Shown here piece after piece: positions 1-4,669 of a stretch of 10,426 bases of DNA. Position 1 is the first letter of the stretch. The number at the start of each line of letters is the position of its first letter. The DNA is from Methanoculleus sp. UBA77 (lineage in GTDB: Archaea > Halobacteriota > Methanomicrobia > Methanomicrobiales > Methanoculleaceae). A program made the position numbers and the translations under genes. The stretch spans positions 1 through 10,426 of the forward strand of contig DALN01000015.1 of NCBI GenBank assembly GCA_002499455.1. Reading direction: 5' to 3'. The notes beneath the pieces are model-generated. The model was not told where the DNA came from. It worked only from the letters and a program-made list of their open reading frames with translations, and did no database searches.

Positions 1-11
1 CTCTTGGACAT
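1..11 (-). CDS. Start of a leftward gene, truncated by the window edge
   Basis: On the minus strand an ATG lies at 11-9 and is followed by TCC AAG AG, so the product would begin Met-Ser-Lys before leaving the window. A GGAGAG ribosome binding site sits at 23-18, six bases ahead of the ATG, and a candidate archaeal promoter lies further upstream at 52-71. Only three complete codons are visible, so no function can be given. An alternative ATG at 25-23 in another frame has no ribosome binding site and is less likely. If the call is right, this gene is divergent from the LURP-one-related gene. Confidence 0.4.
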
Positions 12-51
12 CTTGCACTCTCCATACTGTGGGGGGCGTGTCAGGTGCCGT

Positions 52-71
52 CATGGATTAATCCCTTTCGC
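52..71 (-). promoter_or_regulatory. Candidate BRE/TATA promoter for the leftward edge gene
   Basis: Read on the minus strand, an A-rich BRE-like GCGAAAG (71-65) is followed by the 10-bp palindrome GGATTAATCC (64-55) as the TATA element. An archaeal start site about 26 bases downstream would fall near position 32, leaving a leader of about 20 bases that contains the GGAGAG site. The TATA element itself is symmetric, so the direction is inferred from the position of the A-rich BRE-like stretch. Confidence 0.35.
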
Positions 72-232
72 TGCCCGGATCCTGGGGCCGCAACCGGGCC
101 GGCAGCGCCCCGATAACCGGGCGGCTCCTGCCCGTTCAGGTGGGATCCGCCATCCCGGCACGCGAAGCCGCAGGCCTGCACTGCGCAGTAACCATAATGT
201 GTGAGTACTGTGATTGGCGGCGGGTGATAACC

Positions 233-769
233 ATGATGCGAAGGAGAGCGGAAGGCGGTCTGGCGGGGCGTAAAGAGGCAGGCGGGGCGCACCGCTATAA
301 GATGCGCGAGAACCTCGTCTCCATCGGGGACGACTACTGGATCGAGGATCATGCCGGCGAGCGGGCGTTCAAGGTGGACGGGAAAGCCCTCCGGGCGAGG
401 AACACCCTGGTGATCCAGAGCAAGGAGGGGCAGGACCTCTACAAGATCCAGGAGCGGATGCTCCGGGTCAAGGACACGATGGAGATCGAGAAGGGCGGCG
501 GCGGCACGGCGGCGACGATCAAGAAGGCGATGATCGCGCCGCTCCGGGACCGGTGGACGGTCAGCATCCCGGGGCAGGGCGACTGGGAGATCCAGGGGAA
601 CATCCTCGACCACGAGTACCATATCGGGGCCGGGCGGCGGGAGCGGGTTGCCGAGGTATCGAAGAAGTGGTTCCGGATCCGGGACACCTACGGGGTGGAG
701 GTGGAGCCGGGCCACGACGACGCGCTCGTCCTTGCCATTACTGCGGCGATCGACCAGATGGCGCGGTGA
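233..769 (+). CDS. LURP-one-related (LOR/DUF567) family protein
   Basis: The protein has about 178 residues and belongs to the LURP-one-related family, which adopts a tubby-like twelve-stranded beta-barrel around a central helix. The hallmark start of the fold is visible at residues 21-42 (RYKMRENL, then GDDYWIED and the A-G-E-R-AFKVDGKAL stretch), followed by alternating beta strands and a C-terminal ALVLAITAAIDQM helix. It has no signal peptide or membrane segment, so it should be cytoplasmic. Homologues are suggested to bind membranes or phosphoinositides in eukaryotes, but in prokaryotes the role is unknown. The reading frame is open from 140, but ATG 233 (or the adjacent ATG 236) is preferred because GGTGAT at 223-228 pairs with the 16S tail 4 or 7 bases upstream. 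ATG 302 would cut off the conserved RYK strand. A weak TATA-like CATAATG at 193-199 could serve as promoter. The first 20 residues are basic and not family-conserved, so the true start remains slightly uncertain. Confidence 0.85.
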   Translation: MMRRRAEGGLAGRKEAGGAHRYKMRENLVSIGDDYWIEDHAGERAFKVDGKALRARNTLVIQSKEGQDLYKIQERMLRVKDTMEIEKGGGGTAATIKKAMIAPLRDRWTVSIPGQGDWEIQGNILDHEYHIGAGRRERVAEVSKKWFRIRDTYGVEVEPGHDDALVLAITAAIDQMAR

Positions 770-836
770 TGCGGCCGGTGCCCCCCTGCACCGTCTCCGG
801 CCTTGCCGGGACGCAGTTCCTATGGGGCGGCGCAGG

Positions 837-844
837 TTTAAATA
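837..844 (+). promoter_or_regulatory. Candidate TATA box for the sugar porter
   Basis: TTTAAATA stands out in a GC-rich intergenic stretch, preceded by GCAGG. It resembles an archaeal TATA box, and a start site about 26 bases downstream would fall near 867. That would give the sugar-porter mRNA a leader of about 180 bases, which includes the two stem-loops at 883-896 and 916-942. It could instead drive an unseen short RNA. No mapped start site is available. Confidence 0.45.
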
Positions 845-882
845 CCCGGGTTGCAACTGGGTGCGATGCGATCTCCGGCAGT

Positions 883-942
883 CTCCGGTGACGGAGCACC
901 CCTGTTATTTCACAAAACCCCGCCTCTCCCGGGGGCGGGGTT
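883..942 (+). promoter_or_regulatory. Two stem-loops in the leader of the sugar porter
   Basis: The first stem-loop is CTCCG (883-887), loop GTGA, CGGAG (892-896), which as RNA carries a GNRA-type tetraloop. The second is AACCCCGCC (916-924), a nine-base loop, and GGCGGGGTT (934-942): nine perfect base pairs, seven of them G-C. No U-run follows on the plus strand, so a simple intrinsic terminator for the upstream gene is not well supported; on the minus strand the stem is followed by TTTT. The pair may be a structured 5' leader of the sugar-porter mRNA or a processing signal. It matches no riboswitch class that I recognise. Confidence 0.4.
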
Positions 943-1049
943 GTTCCTCATCCCTCTCCGCGGCCCGGTGCTGAACTCCCCTCGTCCCGGCCTCCCATAT
1001 GGGGCCTGGCAGAACCCCCGTATGACTCACAGCCGGGTGGAGGATCCCT

Positions 1050-2432
1050 ATGGCGCCTGAATCCGATAGGATCACCGGTATCGTCCTCGTCGTCGCTGTA
1101 ATTGCTGCAGTCGCCGGGATCCTCTTCGGGTTTGATACCGGCGTCATCTCCGGGGCGATCCTCTTCATCAACGAGGAGTTCAGCCTGACAAGCGTCACGA
1201 CCGAGGTGGCGGTGAGCGCCGTGCTGATGGGCGCGATCATCGGTGCGCTCTTCGGGGGGCCTCTCTCGGACCGGGTGGGGCGCCGCAGTTCCATCCTGGC
1301 CGCATCGCTGATCTTCATCGCGGGCACGTTCGTGGTCGTTCTCTCCCCGGTCTTTGCCATATTCATCATCGGCAGGATCCTGATCGGGATCGCCATCGGC
1401 ATCGCATCGTTCGTCGCTCCTCTCTACATCTCCGAGATTGCGCCGGAACATATCCGGGGCGCTCTCGTCTCGCTCAACCAGCTCCTGATAACGGTCGGCA
1501 TCCTGATCGCCTACGGCGTGAACTACTACTTTGCGGCGTCCGGCGACTGGCGGGCGATGTTCCTCGCGGGCATCATCCCGGGCACGGTCCTCCTGATCGG
1601 CATGTTCCTGATGCCCCGGAGCCCCCGGTGGCTGGTCTTCATGAACCGCTCCGCCGACGCCGCAGCCGTCCTCAAAAAGATCCGCGGCACCGCCGACGTC
1701 TCGGACGAGCTCGGTGAGATCGAGAGGAGCGTGCGCACGGAGGGGGCGGGGACGTGGTCGGACCTGATCGCGCCCGGGGTCAGGCTCCCGCTGCTCCTGG
1801 GGGTGGGTCTTGCGATCCTCCAGCAGGCGACCGGGATCAACACCGTCATCTACTACGCCCCGACCATCTTCCAGTTTGCCGGCCTCGCGGAGGCGACCGC
1901 CTCGATCGCCGCGACGGTCGGGATCGGCGTCGTGAACGTCCTGGTGACCCTCATCGCCATCTGGCTCGTCGACCGGGCGGGGCGCCGGCCGCTCCTCCTC
2001 TGGAGCCTTGCCGGCATGGGCATCGCCATGCTGATCCTCGGGGTCGGGTTTGCCCTCGAGAACAGCGGCGCCGGCGTGGCGGCGGTCTCGCTCGGACAGA
2101 TCACCGCGGCAAGCCTCATCCTCTACGTCGCCGCCTTTGCGCTGGGCCTCGGCCCGATCTTCTGGCTGCTCATCGCCGAGATCTATCCCCTCAGCGTGCG
2201 GGGACTGGCCATGAGCCTTGCGACGGTCACGAACTGGGCCGCGAACTTCATCATCGCAGCGACGTTCCTCTCGCTCGTGGACCTCATCGGCGAGTCGGGG
2301 GTCTTCCTCCTCTATGCGGTGGTTGCCCTGTTCGCGTGGATCTTCATCTTCAAACTCGTGCCGGAGACAAAAGGGCTGTCCCTGGAGCAGATCGAGGCCT
2401 ACTTCCGGTCCCGCGGGCGCCCGGGCGGGTGA
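1050..2432 (+). CDS. MFS sugar porter (sugar:H+ symporter family)
   Basis: This 460-residue, 12-helix major facilitator belongs to the sugar porter family (relatives XylE, AraE, GalP, IolT, GLUT). The family signatures are complete: GFDTGVISG with the proton-coupling Asp29 in helix 1, DRVGRR at 74-79, a PRSPRWL at 189-195 where PESPRWL is usual, QQATGIN at 258-264 (the sugar-binding Gln-Gln and Asn of helix 7), DRAGRR at 308-313, FWLLIAEIYP in helix 10, and PETKG at 438-442. Retention of Asp29 points to a proton-coupled symporter and not a facilitator. The sugar cannot be read from sequence; hexose, pentose or inositol are all possible. ATG 1050 has a strong GGAGGATC ribosome binding site at 1039-1046. 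A possible promoter at 837-844 and leader hairpins lie upstream, and 220 bases separate it from the ion channel gene, which seems to have its own promoter. Such a transporter is unexpected in a methanogen and may have been acquired from bacteria, though its codon use blends with the neighbours. Confidence 0.95.
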   Translation: MAPESDRITGIVLVVAVIAAVAGILFGFDTGVISGAILFINEEFSLTSVTTEVAVSAVLMGAIIGALFGGPLSDRVGRRSSILAASLIFIAGTFVVVLSPVFAIFIIGRILIGIAIGIASFVAPLYISEIAPEHIRGALVSLNQLLITVGILIAYGVNYYFAASGDWRAMFLAGIIPGTVLLIGMFLMPRSPRWLVFMNRSADAAAVLKKIRGTADVSDELGEIERSVRTEGAGTWSDLIAPGVRLPLLLGVGLAILQQATGINTVIYYAPTIFQFAGLAEATASIAATVGIGVVNVLVTLIAIWLVDRAGRRPLLLWSLAGMGIAMLILGVGFALENSGAGVAAVSLGQITAASLILYVAAFALGLGPIFWLLIAEIYPLSVRGLAMSLATVTNWAANFIIAATFLSLVDLIGESGVFLLYAVVALFAWIFIFKLVPETKGLSLEQIEAYFRSRGRPGG

Positions 2433-2437
2433 CGGGA

Positions 2438-2454
2438 GGCCCGCCGATCGGGCC
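2438..2454 (+). terminator. Hairpin just after the sugar porter stop codon
   Basis: GGCCCG (2438-2443) and CGGGCC (2449-2454) form a perfect 6-bp stem with a 5-base loop, beginning six bases after the TGA. The position fits a terminator or 3'-end stabiliser, but no T-tract follows, and GC-rich sequence makes chance stems common. Confidence 0.25.
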
Positions 2455-2537
2455 GGCCAGGGCGAGGGCGTAGCCCGGGTTCCCCTCTCGATCTCCGTGG
2501 TCCAACCCGGAGTCTTCGCCGTGACGAGCCACAGGCT

Positions 2538-2552
2538 CCAAAAGTATAATAT
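2538..2552 (+). promoter_or_regulatory. Candidate distal promoter P1 of the ion channel gene
   Basis: CCAAAAGTATAATAT has the A-rich BRE followed by a TATA element expected of archaeal promoters, in the first AT-rich patch after about 1,500 bases of GC-rich coding sequence. The start site would fall near 2574, giving a leader of about 80 bases before ATG 2653. A second candidate (P2) lies 50 bases downstream. Confidence 0.5.
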
Positions 2553-2587
2553 CCGTCAATAATAATGCAGTCCGCCGGAATCTGCGA

Positions 2588-2611
2588 TCATATCGGAAAA
2601 TATGACATATG
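2588..2611 (+). promoter_or_regulatory. Candidate promoter P2 with overlapping inverted repeat
   Basis: TCATAT (2588-2593) and ATATGA (2600-2605) form a perfect 6-bp inverted repeat with a 6-base spacer, and CATATG (2606-2611) adds a further palindromic half. The right half of the repeat is itself a TATA-like element (GGAAAATATGA) with an A-rich BRE. A start site near 2628 would leave about 25 bases before ATG 2653, enough for the GGAG site at 2641. A dyad overlapping a TATA box is the usual arrangement of an archaeal repressor operator, but no regulator can be named, and the region is AT-rich. Confidence 0.35.
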
Positions 2612-2652
2612 TTCACCGATGAGTGGATTGGACTGCTGATGGAGCGGATCGA

Positions 2653-4557
2653 ATGAGTGCCGACACCGGTTGGCCGGTGGGGGGACCGGGGGACCGGAGC
2701 GATCGAGCCCATACAGTATGGAGGGTGCTCTTTCTCGCTCTCCTTCTCGCGGCACTGGCAGGCACGGCAGCCGCCCAGGGCGATGCCGCAGTCCAGGAGC
2801 TCACCGGACGTATCGAACCCGGCCAGGCAATCGTCTACGATCTCGACCTGCAGGCGGGCCGGACCCTGTACGCCTATGCGGAGGGAACCTCAGGAGACCT
2901 GGACCCGTTCCTCGCCGTCGCCAGCCCGGCCCTCAACGCGAGCCGGGTGCGTACCGGGTTCGCAACCGACGTGAACCGCTCCCTGGCAGCGGGGCAGGAC
3001 CCTCTTCTGGTGATCCCGGAGATCGCCGGCAGGTACTTCCTCGCCTGGAACGACGATACGAACGGCACGTATGATTCCGCCCTGCAGTACCGCGTTCCCG
3101 CCGACGGCGACTATCTCCTGATCGTCATCGGTTCTCCGGCAAAACGCGAGCAGACCTTCGGGGACTACCGCCTCCTGGTCGGGATCGACGCACCGCAGGT
3201 GCTGGCCGGCCGGGCCGGGCCGACCGGAGCCGCCGTCGCGGCCCTGAATACCTCCGCTTCGAGGATGCGCGTCGGTGTCCGGGAGGTGACGGGGAACCTC
3301 TCCGCCAATAGATCCTCGACCTTCTACACCCTCGGCGGGGTAGAGGCGAACGACACGTTCTACGCCTCCATCGAGGCGACATCCGGGAACCTGGTCCCGG
3401 CGATGATTCTCCTGGACTACGGCGGCAAGCCCCTCGCAGCGGCGGCTTCTGCACCGGGGACGACGGGCGCCGTGCTCCAGTACACCTTCTCCGGCGCCGG
3501 CAGCAACAACCGGCTGGAGGTGCTCGCGAGCCCGCTGAACGGGGTCAACACGACGGGAGACTTCCGCCTGCTCGCCGGCTTGAACGCCCCCGGCGTGCTG
3601 GAGGGCACCGAACCGCCGGGGGGAGTCGCCGTCCTGCAGGAACCCATTCCGGTCAAAGTCGGCGTCGAACTGGAGCAGATCACCAGCGTGGACCAGGTCA
3701 GCGAGAACTTTGCCGTAGTGGCCAACATCTGGATGGAGTGGAACGACCCCGCCCTGGCGTTCAGCCCGGACGAATGCAACTGCCAGCTCAAGATCTACCG
3801 GAGCATCGACGACTTCGTCGATGCCGGGGGCTCACGGTGGCCGGAGTTCACGCTCTACAGCCAGCAGGCGCAGCGCTGGACGCAGAACCAGATCATCGTG
3901 GTGCAGCCTAACGGCACCGCCACCTACTTCGAGCACTTCTGGACGACCCTGCAGGCGCCGGACTTCAACTTCAGGGCATACCCGTTCGACACCCAGGACT
4001 TCTTCATCCGCATCGACTCGCTCTACCCCGAAGAACTCTATGTCTACGAACCCTGGCCGGAGAAGACCGCCATAGGCCCCCAGCTCGGGGAGGAGGAGTG
4101 GTACATCACCTCGAGCGACACCAGCATCAGCACGGTCGAGATCACGACCCTGAACTCCCGCTACTCCTTCCACTTCGAGGCGGCCCGTCACCTGACCTAC
4201 TACATCCTCCGTATCCTGGTACCGATCCTGATCATCATCCTGTTGACCTACGTCACGTTCCTCCTCAAAGACTACGGGAAACGGGCCGATATCGCGAGCG
4301 CGAACCTCCTCCTCTTCATCGCGTTCAACTTCACCATCGCCGGAAGCCTGCCGCATCTTGGCTACCTCACGTTCCTCGATGCCGTCCTGGTCGCCACCTT
4401 CGTGATCACCGGCGCCACGGTCGCCTACAACCTCTACCTGAGGTGGCTGGCGACGGAGAGGCAGAAGGAGATTGCGGAGGGCATCGACCGGGTGATGGCC
4501 TGGCTCTACCCGGCCGCATACATCGCCGCGCTCGTTCTTGCCTCGTTGCTGTTATGA
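2653..4557 (+). CDS. Pentameric ligand-gated ion channel homologue with tandem N-terminal beta-sandwich modules
   Basis: A 634-residue member of the Cys-loop receptor superfamily (prokaryotic relatives GLIC, ELIC, DeCLIC). After a long basic N-region come a signal peptide (hydrophobic 26-41, cleavage after AAA), two homologous pre-peptidase-C-terminal-like beta-sandwich modules (about 46-185 and 220-318, both ending in a GD[YF]RLL motif), the ligand-binding domain (about 331-512) and four transmembrane helices: M1 514-538, M2 about 545-565, M3 572-598, M4 611-634. The ligand domain has W363-N-D365, the Pro-loop Y443-PFDTQ and the pre-M1 Arg512; M1 has the conserved Pro524, and the M2-M3 loop has S-LP at 565-567. 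The M3-M4 linker is very short, as in other prokaryotic channels. ATG 2653 is chosen for the GGAG at 2641-2644, eight bases upstream; a GTG at 2623 is the alternative. The protein should form a pentamer in the cytoplasmic membrane with the ligand domain outside. Ligand and ion are unknown. The two-module extension recalls DeCLIC, which also has extra N-terminal domains. Confidence 0.9.
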   Translation: MSADTGWPVGGPGDRSDRAHTVWRVLFLALLLAALAGTAAAQGDAAVQELTGRIEPGQAIVYDLDLQAGRTLYAYAEGTSGDLDPFLAVASPALNASRVRTGFATDVNRSLAAGQDPLLVIPEIAGRYFLAWNDDTNGTYDSALQYRVPADGDYLLIVIGSPAKREQTFGDYRLLVGIDAPQVLAGRAGPTGAAVAALNTSASRMRVGVREVTGNLSANRSSTFYTLGGVEANDTFYASIEATSGNLVPAMILLDYGGKPLAAAASAPGTTGAVLQYTFSGAGSNNRLEVLASPLNGVNTTGDFRLLAGLNAPGVLEGTEPPGGVAVLQEPIPVKVGVELEQITSVDQVSENFAVVANIWMEWNDPALAFSPDECNCQLKIYRSIDDFVDAGGSRWPEFTLYSQQAQRWTQNQIIVVQPNGTATYFEHFWTTLQAPDFNFRAYPFDTQDFFIRIDSLYPEELYVYEPWPEKTAIGPQLGEEEWYITSSDTSISTVEITTLNSRYSFHFEAARHLTYYILRILVPILIIILLTYVTFLLKDYGKRADIASANLLLFIAFNFTIAGSLPHLGYLTFLDAVLVATFVITGATVAYNLYLRWLATERQKEIAEGIDRVMAWLYPAAYIAALVLASLLL

Positions 4558-4631
4558 GTTGAGCGGTACCCCGGAGCGAGGGCAATCCATCGTGGCGGAA
4601 TGGCCGGATCGACCTCGTCCTCCGGGTTCGT

Positions 4632-4645
4632 CGAAACGTATATCC
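4632..4645 (+). promoter_or_regulatory. BRE/TATA promoter of the glucosidase-like gene
   Basis: CGAAACGTATATCC combines an A-rich BRE (CGAAA) with a TATA element centred near 4641. The expected start site, 26-29 bases downstream, falls at about 4667-4670, which coincides with the ATG at 4670. This predicts a leaderless or nearly leaderless mRNA and agrees with the absence of any ribosome binding site ahead of the ATG. It also argues that the gene is transcribed separately from the channel gene that ends 112 bases upstream. Confidence 0.6.
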
Positions 4646-4669
4646 ACTCCCCTTCTATCTACTCGCCGC

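Noticed and set aside
80..140. Short GC-rich repeats and a CGGGC/GCCCG hairpin in the left intergenic region
   Set aside because: Stem of only five pairs with a 7-base loop; imperfect CCGGG repeats are compositional. No CRISPR or attachment-site pattern.
41..856. 271-codon minus-strand frame across the LURP-one-related gene
   Set aside because: Arg/Pro/Leu-rich shadow with no family resemblance; the plus-strand frame carries the LOR motifs.
1022..1060. Possible 12-codon leader peptide overlapping the sugar porter start
   Set aside because: ATG 1022 has no ribosome binding site and the codons show no attenuation-like pattern; the GGAGG at 1039 serves ATG 1050.
905..1451. Two minus-strand frames over the sugar porter start
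   Set aside because: Low-complexity composition rich in Asp/Arg or Thr/Pro, antisense to conserved transporter motifs.
4570..4626. Long-range inverted repeat CCCGGAG / CTCCGGG between the channel and glucosidase genes
   Set aside because: Arms of 7 bp separated by 43 bases are expected by chance in sequence this GC-rich, and there is no T-tract.
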